Assembly: GCF_000233455.1 (NCBI RefSeq)
Contig: NZ_JH376425.1
Span: forward strand, 212,506 to 276,505
Reading direction: 5' to 3'
Length of the DNA: 64,000 nt
Source of the DNA: [Clostridium] citroniae WAL-17108
GTDB taxonomy: Bacteria; Bacillota; Clostridia; Lachnospirales; Lachnospiraceae
Every line of letters starts with the position of its first letter. Within the stretch, counting starts at the first letter, position 1. The notes under the pieces were generated by a model that was not told the origin of the DNA, searched no databases, and was given only the letters and a program-made list of their open reading frames with translations. The position numbers and the translations under genes are program-made. This document shows, piece by piece, positions 43,657-52,076 of the stretch.

Positions 43657-45135
43657 ATGCAGACATTATTAGGTATTGACCTGGGAACATCCAGTATTAA
43701 GGCCATGCTTTTGGATACGGAAAGGGGAGTAATAGGAATTGAATCCCAAAAATATGATGTGGAAATTCCTGCAGCCAATTGTGCAGAACAAAACCCTGAC
43801 CATTGGTGGAATGCGACCATAGAACTGTGTAGCCGTCTGAAGAAAAAGTATCAGGAGGCGTTTGGCCAGATCAGGGGAATAGGATTGTCCGGTCAGATGC
43901 ATGGACTTGTAACTGTTGACAAACAGGGAAATATCCTGCGCCCGGCAATCATCTGGCTGGATCAGCGCTCCTGTGAAGAGGTGGAAGAAATAAATCAGGG
44001 CATGACGGAGGATGAAAAAAAGCAGATACTTCATAACCGTATTTATCCTGGTTTTGCATTTCCTTCCCTTCTGTGGATAAAAAAGCATGAGCCTGATCTG
44101 TATGGCCAGATTTCTAAGATCATGCAGCCAAAGGATTATATCAGGTATAAGCTGACCGGTTATATTGGCACTGATGTGAGTGATGCGTCTGCTACGGCTA
44201 TGTTTGACGTAGGGCAGAGGGAATGGGCCTGGGCGGTTATCAGACGGTTTGGAATTCCGGAACATATATTTGCAGACTGTCACGAATCAACGGAGATCGC
44301 AGGGATGGTGACTTCAGAAAGCGCCGTACTTTGTGGACTGCAGGAGGGGATTCCCGTTGTATTCGGCTGTGGGGATCAGATGGCCCAAAGCATTGGAAAC
44401 GGAGTAATTGGTGAAGGCTGCATTGTTTCTAATATAGGGACCGGAGGACAGATTTCCACTTATGCAGATAAAGACATATATGATAGGCAGCTTCGGACTC
44501 ACACGTTCTGTCATGCATTAAACCATGCATATACTGTGTTTGGCGCAACCCTTAGCTGCGGTTTATCATTAAAGTGGCTGACAAACCAGATATTGGAAAT
44601 CGATGATTTTGAACAGTGTAATGAACTGGCATCCCAGATAGCTCCGGGAAGTGATGGAATCATATATCTTCCTTATCTGTCCGGAGAAAGGACTCCGATC
44701 ATGAATGCCCATGCAAAAGGTGTCATATATGGATTTAAGCTGGAGCATGATAAGCGGCATATGATCAGGGCGGTAATGGAAGGAATTATATATAGCTTAA
44801 AGGATTCGCTTGATTTACTGGAAGACATGGGCATACGAAGCAATTTGGTAATAGCTTCGGGCGGAGGTTCTGTGAGCAATCTTCTGCTGCAAATGCAGGC
44901 TGATATCTTTGAAAAACAGATTAAGGTTTGTAACGTCAAGGAGCAGGCGTGTCTGGGAGCCTGTATGCTCGCGGGTATAGGTACAGGTGTGTTAAAGGAT
45001 ATAGAATCAGCCAGCAGGCGTTTTGTCACGTTCAGCAATACAATATATGAGCCTGATCCGGAAAACTGCCGGATATACAGGGAGAGTTTTAAACGTTATC
45101 ATGAGTTATACAATAGCACAAAAATTATGATGTAG
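43657..45135 (+). CDS. FGGY-family carbohydrate kinase (xylulokinase-like)
   Basis: 492 residues. The start LLGIDLGTSSIKAMLLD is the phosphate-binding loop, GLSGQMHGLVTVD is the xylulokinase-type sugar-binding motif, and GTGGQISTYADK and ASGGGSVSNLLLQMQADIF are the C-terminal signature regions. It phosphorylates the incoming sugar; xylulokinase is the closest by the QMHG motif, but other ketoses or pentoses are possible. Lies between the transporter and GH32 genes. Confidence 0.92.
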   Translation: MQTLLGIDLGTSSIKAMLLDTERGVIGIESQKYDVEIPAANCAEQNPDHWWNATIELCSRLKKKYQEAFGQIRGIGLSGQMHGLVTVDKQGNILRPAIIWLDQRSCEEVEEINQGMTEDEKKQILHNRIYPGFAFPSLLWIKKHEPDLYGQISKIMQPKDYIRYKLTGYIGTDVSDASATAMFDVGQREWAWAVIRRFGIPEHIFADCHESTEIAGMVTSESAVLCGLQEGIPVVFGCGDQMAQSIGNGVIGEGCIVSNIGTGGQISTYADKDIYDRQLRTHTFCHALNHAYTVFGATLSCGLSLKWLTNQILEIDDFEQCNELASQIAPGSDGIIYLPYLSGERTPIMNAHAKGVIYGFKLEHDKRHMIRAVMEGIIYSLKDSLDLLEDMGIRSNLVIASGGGSVSNLLLQMQADIFEKQIKVCNVKEQACLGACMLAGIGTGVLKDIESASRRFVTFSNTIYEPDPENCRIYRESFKRYHELYNSTKIMM

Positions 45136-45150
45136 GATGAGGAGGAAATT

Positions 45151-46623
45151 ATGAAGGTTTTCAGAAGATTGAGCAGCGGATTATCCTGTGGGGACTCTAT
45201 TCCCTTTTATCATGATGGCACATACCACCTGTTCTTTTTATCCGTGCCTGCCAATACGGTGAGATATCCGGAACGTACCAGAAATACCTGGCAGCATGTG
45301 ATTTCAAAGGATCTGGTGAATTGGGAAGAACTGCCCCCGGTTTTACTGCCGGGGGAGGAGCCGGCCATTGATGCGGACGGATGCTGGACCGGTTCTGTTC
45401 TATATGCGGATCATAAATATCATATTTTCTATACGGGTTATCATATCAACGCCCAGTTTCCGCAGACCATCTGCCATGCAACCAGTGATGATTCCATAAC
45501 ATGGGTCAAGGATGAGAAGAGTCCGTACATTGTGCCGGATACCCGATATTATGAAAGTATTGACTGGAGGGATCCGTATATTTTTTATAATGAAGATGAC
45601 GGATGCTATTGGATGCTGATCGCGGCCAGAAAAAACAGCGGCCCGTCTAACAGGCGAGGGGTGGTTGTACTGTATACAACAAAAGATCTGGTACATTTTG
45701 AACACCGCGGACCTATATATGAGCCATATCACACCAACTGCCCGGAGTGTCCTGAGATGTACAAAATGGGTAATTACTGGTATCTGGTTTACTCCAGGTT
45801 TTCTGAAAGGGCTCAGACCCTGTACCGGGTTTCCAAATCCCCTTATGGGCCATGGAGAACGCCTAAATTTGACGGGATTGACGGACGCCGCTTTTATGCA
45901 GCCAAGTCTCTTGTGGATGACAATGGGAGACGGTTTTACTTTGCCTGGATCCATGAAAGAGAAAACGGAACAGACCAGGACCTGTGGCAGACCGGCGGAG
46001 ACTTCGGTATTCCTCATGAAGTGATCCCCATGGAAGACGGAAACTTAAGGGTGGTTATGCCAAAGGAAGTGTGCAGGGCTTTTAAGGGCACTAAAATTCC
46101 TTATAAATTCATGCCAAAGCTTGGTAATATCAAGGAGTATGGTAATACGTCCCTGGAGGTAAATTCCGCAGGCACCTTATCCTATGGTTACTTTGATATT
46201 GATGAACCTGAATTTATGATGGAGTGCGTTATCAAGGCAACGGACCCGGCTGATTATTTTGGCCTGTCCATAAAGACGGATGAGGATCTGGACAATGGTT
46301 ATCTGCTGGCATTTAATATTGCAAATCAGCAGGTATCCCTGAATAAACTGCCTGCACCTTTGGATCCCTTCTGGTCTACACTTTCCGGAAAGCCCATTAT
46401 ACCGCCGGAGGTGGATGGTCCCAGGGTTTGTGAAAAGCCGTTTCCATTTAAACCTGGAGATTATATTAATGTAAAAGTGGTTATGTGCAATGATCTGATC
46501 GAAATATTTGTGGGGGACACCATTGCATTCTCGTACAGGAGTTATACGGAAATGCCGTATAAGATTGGGGTTTTTGCACAGGACTGCAGCGTGGAATACC
46601 ACAATCTGGCTTTTACAAAATAA
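45151..46623 (+). CDS. GH32-family glycosidase (beta-fructofuranosidase-like), cytoplasmic
   Basis: 490 residues with no signal peptide. The five-bladed propeller part shows the GH32 triad positions: candidate nucleophile Asp15 in CGDSIPFYHDG (the usual NDPNG is altered), transition-state RDP at 140-142 and acid/base Glu199 in PECPEMY. A C-terminal beta-sandwich begins around residue 325. It is predicted to hydrolyse a terminal fructosyl or similar residue after uptake by the CUT2 transporter. The altered nucleophile box puts it outside classical invertases, so the substrate is uncertain. Confidence 0.83.
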   Translation: MKVFRRLSSGLSCGDSIPFYHDGTYHLFFLSVPANTVRYPERTRNTWQHVISKDLVNWEELPPVLLPGEEPAIDADGCWTGSVLYADHKYHIFYTGYHINAQFPQTICHATSDDSITWVKDEKSPYIVPDTRYYESIDWRDPYIFYNEDDGCYWMLIAARKNSGPSNRRGVVVLYTTKDLVHFEHRGPIYEPYHTNCPECPEMYKMGNYWYLVYSRFSERAQTLYRVSKSPYGPWRTPKFDGIDGRRFYAAKSLVDDNGRRFYFAWIHERENGTDQDLWQTGGDFGIPHEVIPMEDGNLRVVMPKEVCRAFKGTKIPYKFMPKLGNIKEYGNTSLEVNSAGTLSYGYFDIDEPEFMMECVIKATDPADYFGLSIKTDEDLDNGYLLAFNIANQQVSLNKLPAPLDPFWSTLSGKPIIPPEVDGPRVCEKPFPFKPGDYINVKVVMCNDLIEIFVGDTIAFSYRSYTEMPYKIGVFAQDCSVEYHNLAFTK

Positions 46624-46642
46624 ATATTGATTTTATCACATT

Positions 46643-47587
46643 CTACTCCATCAAACACCCCTCAGAATTATGCATTTTCAGGTATTCCCTGAGGTACCGG
46701 GTAAAAAGCTCCGTATTGCCGGAGGATATGCGGGAGGGGGATTCATGGGTCAGCATATACAGGGTGCGTCCCGGCGGAGGGGGAGACAGGGGCAGTATGG
46801 AGATGGGATACTGCTCCTTAAGGCCGTTGGCGGTGGTGGAGGGCATGATGGTCCAGTAATCCCCTGCTTCCAGAAATCCGGTGAGAATGGAAATGCTGGA
46901 GGCAGTTACAAGAGGGCGGGCCTGGGGATTGATGTAACGGTCATGCCACAGCCTGAATTCCGGTCCCCATCCCATATTGCTGTTGAACCGGGATCCTGTA
47001 AGCAGTTCCTTATCCGGCGCAAGGGAGGACGGGTGGACCGGGGCATGGTTTTCACTGCTTTCGCGAAATGCGGGCTGTCCTTTTGGCACGACCAGCACCA
47101 TGTCATCTTCCATAATGGGAACCACGTCCACATGGGGACAGCTGGTATGGTAAAGGGCAAAGCCGATGTCAGCCTGTTTGCTGCTCACCAGGGAGTAGAT
47201 CATGTCGGCGGGATAGCATTTGATGTCCAGGGAAAATCCGTGGGCTGATACCAGCTCCCTGTAAAGGGGGGTCAGATTGTGATCCAGAAAACTGTCCACG
47301 GTGGCAATGGTGAGGAAGGGTGATTCACAGTGGTGGCGGATCTGGTCCGCTTCGTTCCACAGGGCCAGCATCTGGGCTGAAAGCCTGGAGAATTCCTGGC
47401 CTTTGGGCGTTGGAAGCGCTGTCTTAACGCCCCGCCTGCGCTCAAAAAGCTCAAATCCCAGTTCTTCCTCCATGGCCCTCAGTCTTGACCCTGCCGTGGA
47501 AGGGGACATGTACAGGAGTTCGGCTGCCTTTATGAGATTATTTTCCTCCAGTATGGTCATGAATAGCTGCAAGTCTTCACGGTTCAA
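46643..47587 (-). CDS. LysR-family transcriptional regulator
   Basis: 314 residues. The N-terminal helix-turn-helix is MNREDLQLFMTILEENNLIKAAELLYMSPSTAGSRLRAMEEELGFELFERRRGVKTALPT, followed by a LysR substrate-binding domain. The gene is convergent with the GH32 gene and precedes nothing on its own strand that it clearly controls, so its target is unknown. Confidence 0.92.
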   Translation of the reverse strand: MNREDLQLFMTILEENNLIKAAELLYMSPSTAGSRLRAMEEELGFELFERRRGVKTALPTPKGQEFSRLSAQMLALWNEADQIRHHCESPFLTIATVDSFLDHNLTPLYRELVSAHGFSLDIKCYPADMIYSLVSSKQADIGFALYHTSCPHVDVVPIMEDDMVLVVPKGQPAFRESSENHAPVHPSSLAPDKELLTGSRFNSNMGWGPEFRLWHDRYINPQARPLVTASSISILTGFLEAGDYWTIMPSTTANGLKEQYPISILPLSPPPPGRTLYMLTHESPSRISSGNTELFTRYLREYLKMHNSEGCLME

Positions 47588-47670
47588 GATAAATTCCCCT
47601 TTCTGATCGCCGGCCGCAGTGCTTTTTGGCTGTTTGCCCGCAATGCTGCCGGCTTTTTACACCTTTACAC

Positions 47671-49638
47671 TTATACATCCAGCATGGTGGTATACTGTGC
47701 GTGTTCCAGGATATAGTTTTTTCTGGGTTCCACATCATCACCCATAAGGATACTGAACATACGGCTGGTCTCGCTGGCAGGGTCCGATGCACCGGCGCCT
47801 TCCTCAGGGCTTACACGCAGCAGGGTGCGGTGCATGGGATCCATGGTGGTTTCCCATAGCTGCTTGGCGTCCATTTCCCCCAGTCCTTTATAGCGCTGGA
47901 TCTTATTGGTGCCGTCCCTGCCTATGTCATCCAGTATCCGGGCAAGCTCAATGTCACTGTAAGCATACCAGAGTTTCTTTCCTTTTTCTACCCGGTACAG
48001 CGGGGGCTGGACAAGATAGACGTGCCCGGCCTCGATCAGTTTTGGCATATAGCGGAACAGGAAGGTGAGCAGCAGGGTGGTGATGTGGGCTCCGTCCACA
48101 TCCGCATCGGTCATCAGTATGATCTTGTGGTAACGCAGCCCTTCCAGGGAAAAGCTGTCCATGATCCCTGTCCCGAATGCGGATATCATGGCCTTGATTT
48201 CCGCATTGGCGCAGACCTTGTCCAGGGAAGTCTTTTCCACGTTCAGGATCTTGCCGCGAAGGGGAAGCACCGCCTGGTTCTCACGGCAGCGTGCCATTTT
48301 GGCGGAGCCGCCGGCGGAGTCCCCTTCCACAATAAAAAGTTCGCACTCCCTGGGATCACGGCCTGAGCAGTCGGCCAGCTTGCCGGGAAGGGCGAGACCG
48401 GCCAGGGCTGTTTTGCGGCGGGCCAGATCCCTGGCGCTTCTGGCAGCTGCCCTGGCTTTTTTTGCCAGGACTGCTTTGTTCAGGATGGCCTTGGCTGCCT
48501 GGGGATTCTGTTCCAGGAACAGGGTGACCTTTTCGTATACCAGGCGGTCCACCACCGGCCTGGCGGAGCTGCTGCCCAGCTTTTGCTTAGTCTGTCCCTC
48601 AAACTGCGGATCCTTTAAACGGACGCTGACAATGGCCACCATGCCCTCAGACAGTTCATCCCTGGAGAGGGAGGAATCACATTCCTTTAACAATCCCTGT
48701 TTCCTGGCATATTCATTGACCGCACGGGTAAGGGCCTGTCTAAAACCGCTTACATGGGTGCCGCCTTCCGGCGTGGATATATTGTTGGCAAAGCTTAAGA
48801 GCTTTTCTTCATAGGATGTATTATAGATCAAGGCAAATTCAGCCTGTATGTCCTCTGTTCCCCACTGACCGTACAGAATATCGGAATACAGCGTGGGCTG
48901 GCCGTCATTCAAAAAACTGATAAAGTCCCGAAGGCCGTTCTGATAGCAGAAACAACAGACGTTGGAGCCGGCGTCATCGGCACAGGTCCTGTCATAGAGA
49001 ATAATTTCAAGTCCGCTGGTAAGAAAGGCGGTTTCCTGCAGGTGGAGCATCAATGTCCGAAAGTCAAAGCTGCAGTCCGGAAATATTTCCCCGTCAGGCC
49101 AGAAGGTAACGGTGGTTCCGTGTTCTTGGCCGGCGCAGGGACACAGGATATGGACCTGGTCCAGGGGAACGCCACGGGCATAGCTTTGCACATAGGAATA
49201 TCCGTCCTGGTCCACCTGCACTTCCAGACGGCGCGAGAGGGCATTGACAACAGAGGCCCCAACACCGTGGAGGCCTCCAGATACTTTATAGCTGCTGTTA
49301 TCGAATTTGCCTCCTGCGTGGAGGACGGTGAACACCACCTGTATGGCTGAAAGGCCGGTCTTTTTCTGGACACCGGCGGGGATGCCCCGTCCGTTGTCCC
49401 GGACGGTTACGGAGCCGTCCTCATTCAGGGACACCTCGATCCTGGTGCAGTGCCCGGCAAGGGCTTCGTCCACTGCATTGTCCACGATCTCATATACCAT
49501 GTGGTGAAGGCCCTGGGACGTGGTACTGCCGATGTACATGCTGGGACGCTTGCGCACTGCTTCCAGTCCTTCCAGGATTTGTATCTGGGCGGCCCCGTAA
49601 TCTGTATTGTCTTCTGTTATATCCGGATTTAAGTTCAT
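47671..49638 (-). CDS. Type II DNA topoisomerase subunit B (GyrB/ParE-like), isolated copy
   Basis: 655 residues: GHKL ATPase domain (LEAVRKRPSMYIGSTTSQGLHHMVYEIVDNAVDEALAG, DNGRGIP, GGLHGVGASVVNALS), transducer, and TOPRIM domain (EGDSAGGSAKMARCRENQAVLPLRGKILNVEK, DADVDGAHI), ending in the GyrB C-terminal part. It lacks a gyrA or parC partner next to it, so it is either the ParE-type subunit with a distant partner or a paralogue. The start follows AGGAGTG on the minus strand. Confidence 0.9.
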   Translation of the reverse strand: MNLNPDITEDNTDYGAAQIQILEGLEAVRKRPSMYIGSTTSQGLHHMVYEIVDNAVDEALAGHCTRIEVSLNEDGSVTVRDNGRGIPAGVQKKTGLSAIQVVFTVLHAGGKFDNSSYKVSGGLHGVGASVVNALSRRLEVQVDQDGYSYVQSYARGVPLDQVHILCPCAGQEHGTTVTFWPDGEIFPDCSFDFRTLMLHLQETAFLTSGLEIILYDRTCADDAGSNVCCFCYQNGLRDFISFLNDGQPTLYSDILYGQWGTEDIQAEFALIYNTSYEEKLLSFANNISTPEGGTHVSGFRQALTRAVNEYARKQGLLKECDSSLSRDELSEGMVAIVSVRLKDPQFEGQTKQKLGSSSARPVVDRLVYEKVTLFLEQNPQAAKAILNKAVLAKKARAAARSARDLARRKTALAGLALPGKLADCSGRDPRECELFIVEGDSAGGSAKMARCRENQAVLPLRGKILNVEKTSLDKVCANAEIKAMISAFGTGIMDSFSLEGLRYHKIILMTDADVDGAHITTLLLTFLFRYMPKLIEAGHVYLVQPPLYRVEKGKKLWYAYSDIELARILDDIGRDGTNKIQRYKGLGEMDAKQLWETTMDPMHRTLLRVSPEEGAGASDPASETSRMFSILMGDDVEPRKNYILEHAQYTTMLDV

Positions 49639-49731
49639 TTGGCAACACTCCTGAAACGTAGAATATTGCCATTATATCAAAATGCAGGCTCAAACATCCG
49701 CTGAATTCCCGCGATTAAATAGCAGGAATCA

Positions 49732-50439
49732 TCACTTGTCTTTGGCTGCCTCCAGCCAATCCATGGCTGCCCGGTACTGTTCTTTTGAAAAGGTGAGTTT
49801 TCCTTTGCAGAGATCAAAGAACCCCTCCTCCTTTAACTGCCGGATGGTCCGGTTCAGGGTCTTTACATTGACGCCGATCTCCTCCTGGAGCATCTGGCGG
49901 GTGCGTCCCACGGTGATGGCCTTTGGGGGATGGGCGCTGTCCATGCCGTTCTGCCTTCCATAGCGGACCATATAATCCAGGAGAAGATAGGAGGGCGGAT
50001 AAAAGAGCTTGGCCCCGTTATTATAGGAGGAGCGGTAGAGCTTAAATGCCGTGTGCCTGGCAGTGAGGCGCAGGATGTTCATGTCTTCTGCCAGCCAGCG
50101 CTCCGCATCCCTGCGGCTGATATAGGCGACCACATTGTCGGTTACCGCCTCGATTGTCACCGAGGTCCGTTCCATCCGGGCAAGTATGGTTACCTCGCCG
50201 ATAAAGTCAATGGCCTTGTTGCCCTCTATCATGTATACATTTCCATTTTCAAATTCATTGATCACGCGGTTCTCGCCCAGGACGACAATTCCAAAATATC
50301 CCAATTCCATATCCTTTTGATGTATGATGGAACCTGCCGGATGGGTCCTCACCGTACACCGGTTTCGTATATCCTCAGGCATATTTTTCGTGTATTCCTT
50401 CAAGGCAGGAACCTGTTCCTCCAATTGGGTCAGTGTCAT
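49732..50439 (-). CDS. Crp/Fnr-family transcriptional regulator
   Basis: 235 residues: an N-terminal cyclic-nucleotide-type beta barrel (RTHPAGSIIHQKDMELGYFGIVVLGENRVINEFENGNVYMIEGNKAIDFIGEVTILARMERTSVTIEAVT) and a C-terminal winged helix (GRTRQMLQEEIGVNVKTLNRTIRQLKEEGFFDL). It has no cysteine cluster for an iron-sulfur centre. It is divergent from the DUF3100 operon, 260 bases away, and may control it. Confidence 0.9.
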   Translation of the reverse strand: MTLTQLEEQVPALKEYTKNMPEDIRNRCTVRTHPAGSIIHQKDMELGYFGIVVLGENRVINEFENGNVYMIEGNKAIDFIGEVTILARMERTSVTIEAVTDNVVAYISRRDAERWLAEDMNILRLTARHTAFKLYRSSYNNGAKLFYPPSYLLLDYMVRYGRQNGMDSAHPPKAITVGRTRQMLQEEIGVNVKTLNRTIRQLKEEGFFDLCKGKLTFSKEQYRAAMDWLEAAKDK

Positions 50440-50461
50440 TGGTATTCCCTCAATTCCTTAT

Positions 50462-50482
50462 TGTGTACTCCCGAGAGCACAC
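50462..50482. repeat. Copy 3 of the recurring GTGTACTC hairpin element, loop deleted
   Basis: TGTGTACTC directly followed by CCGAGAGCACAC. It has the left and right ends of the 8743-8773 element without its loop, 22 bases before the Crp/Fnr start codon on the minus strand, hence in its upstream region. Confidence 0.5.
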
Positions 50483-50654
50483 TATTTAGTCACTCCGCTT
50501 CCATACAGCGCTCCCGGTCACAGCGGACAGGGACACCTATTAGTATAACATCAGGGAAATTTTAAAATCAATGCAGATTTTCGTTAAAAGTGCTCATTTG
50601 TCCTTTTTTTAGAAAGGCGTTTTGGCTAAAATACTCAATACAAGGTGATTGTAA

Positions 50655-50683
50655 CAGCCGGCGGGGTGAAAAAAAGCCGGCTG
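50655..50683 (+). promoter_or_regulatory. Hairpin just before the DUF3100 ribosome binding site
   Basis: CAGCCGGC (50655-50662) pairs with GCCGGCTG (50676-50683). It ends one base before AAAGGAGGGG. There is no T run, so it may affect translation or mRNA stability rather than termination. Confidence 0.5.
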
Positions 50684-50699
50684 GAAAGGAGGGGCTCTT

Positions 50700-51563
50700 A
50701 TGAGCGGCAAGAAAAAAGAAACATATGTGTATGGTTCCCTGAAGGAACGGTTTGCAGTGGAATGGAAGATTTTCGCCCTGGCATTTGTATTTATCCTGAT
50801 CGCGGATAATATTGGTCAGGTGAAGATCCCGGTGGGAAAAGGGATGTTTATCCTGTTTCCGATTTTTTATGCCATTATACTGGGGGTGTTAAGCGGTCCT
50901 CAGGTGCTTAAGATCGTAAACAGCAAGCAGGTGAAGGCAGCCTCCAAACTGGTGGTTGTGGGCATCTGCCCCTTTATCGCAAAGCTGGGGATCACGGCAG
51001 GGGCAAATATCGATACCATCCTTCAGTCAGGCCCGGTGCTTTTGCTCCACGGGTTCGGCAACCTGTTAGGCCCGCTGCTGGCACTGCCCATTGCCATTCT
51101 CCTGGGAATGAAGCGGGAGGCCATCGGAGCATGTCATTCCATTAACAGGGAGTATCACATGGCGCTGGTCAACAATATTTATGGTCCTGATTCGGCCGAG
51201 GCCAGAGGCAGCCTGTCTATCTACATTGTTGGCGGAATGGTGGGAACCATTTACTTTGGACTTATGGCTTCCGTAATCGGCATGACAGGTTGGTTCCATC
51301 CCCAGGCTCTGGGGCTGGCATCCGGTGTGGGGGCCGGCATTATGATGGCAAGCTCCAGTGCAAGCCTGTGCGCCATCTATCCTTCCTGGGCCGAGACTAT
51401 CTCAGCCATGGCCAGTGTGGGGGAGACCATTGCGGGAATTACGGGTATGTATATCACAATGCTGATTGCCATCCCCATGACGGATAAGCTTTACCGGATA
51501 CTGGAGCCAAAACTGGGGCGGTTTGCACTTAAGAGCAAGGAAATAAAGGAGGGGACGGTATGA
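50700..51563 (+). CDS. DUF3100 family membrane protein
   Basis: 287 residues with about eight hydrophobic segments. The pattern (VEWKIFALAFVFILIADNIGQVKIPVG, GITAGANIDTILQSGPVLLLHGFGNLLGPLLALPIAILLGMKREAIGACHSINREYHMALV, ASSSASLCAIYPS) is that of DUF3100, an uncharacterised family of probable carriers. Start is overlapped by a strong ribosome binding site. The stop overlaps the next gene by four bases, so the two proteins are made together. Confidence 0.85.
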   Translation: MSGKKKETYVYGSLKERFAVEWKIFALAFVFILIADNIGQVKIPVGKGMFILFPIFYAIILGVLSGPQVLKIVNSKQVKAASKLVVVGICPFIAKLGITAGANIDTILQSGPVLLLHGFGNLLGPLLALPIAILLGMKREAIGACHSINREYHMALVNNIYGPDSAEARGSLSIYIVGGMVGTIYFGLMASVIGMTGWFHPQALGLASGVGAGIMMASSSASLCAIYPSWAETISAMASVGETIAGITGMYITMLIAIPMTDKLYRILEPKLGRFALKSKEIKEGTV

Positions 51564-52006
51564 GATACATAGAATGGCTTGTATTGTTTGTCATAGCAGC
51601 GTGCGGAACAGGTCTTGCCAATTTGATCGGTTACGGTGTGGGATTTGGTGATTCCATCCCGGGTCTGGTGGTGCTTATTGTGATTTCCATGGTGGCGGTG
51701 GTCCTTACCAAGGTCCTTCCCCTGAAGCTTCCCATTGTGGCCTACTGCTCCATCATCGGACTTTTAAGCGCTTCGCCTATTTCACCGGTGAGGGAATTTG
51801 TGATCCAGGCAGCGGCCAACATTAATTTTACAGCTCCCTTTACCATGGTGGGCGCCTTTGCCGGTCTGGCCATCAGCGACCAGTTAAAGACATTTATCAG
51901 CCAGGGCTGGAAGATCCTGATCGTGGGAATCTTTGTTATGACGGGAACATTTCTGGGATCCTGTCTCTGGGACCAGATGCTGCTGACCCTGGCAGGCGTG
52001 ATCTGA
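51560..52006 (+). CDS. Small membrane protein, partner of the DUF3100 protein
   Basis: 148 residues, four to five hydrophobic segments and almost no soluble part. The segment AISDQLKTFISQGWKILIVGIFVMTGTFLGSCLWDQMLLTLAG is reminiscent of LysO/DUF340-like half-carriers but the family is not certain. Translational coupling to the DUF3100 gene suggests a two-part transporter. Its likely substrate relates to the deaminase gene that follows. Confidence 0.78.
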   Translation: MRYIEWLVLFVIAACGTGLANLIGYGVGFGDSIPGLVVLIVISMVAVVLTKVLPLKLPIVAYCSIIGLLSASPISPVREFVIQAAANINFTAPFTMVGAFAGLAISDQLKTFISQGWKILIVGIFVMTGTFLGSCLWDQMLLTLAGVI

Positions 52007-52076
52007 TGTTGTACGAACATCATGTCACCGGAAAATGTAATAGGATGCCATAGAAATGATATGAGGAGAGAATAGA

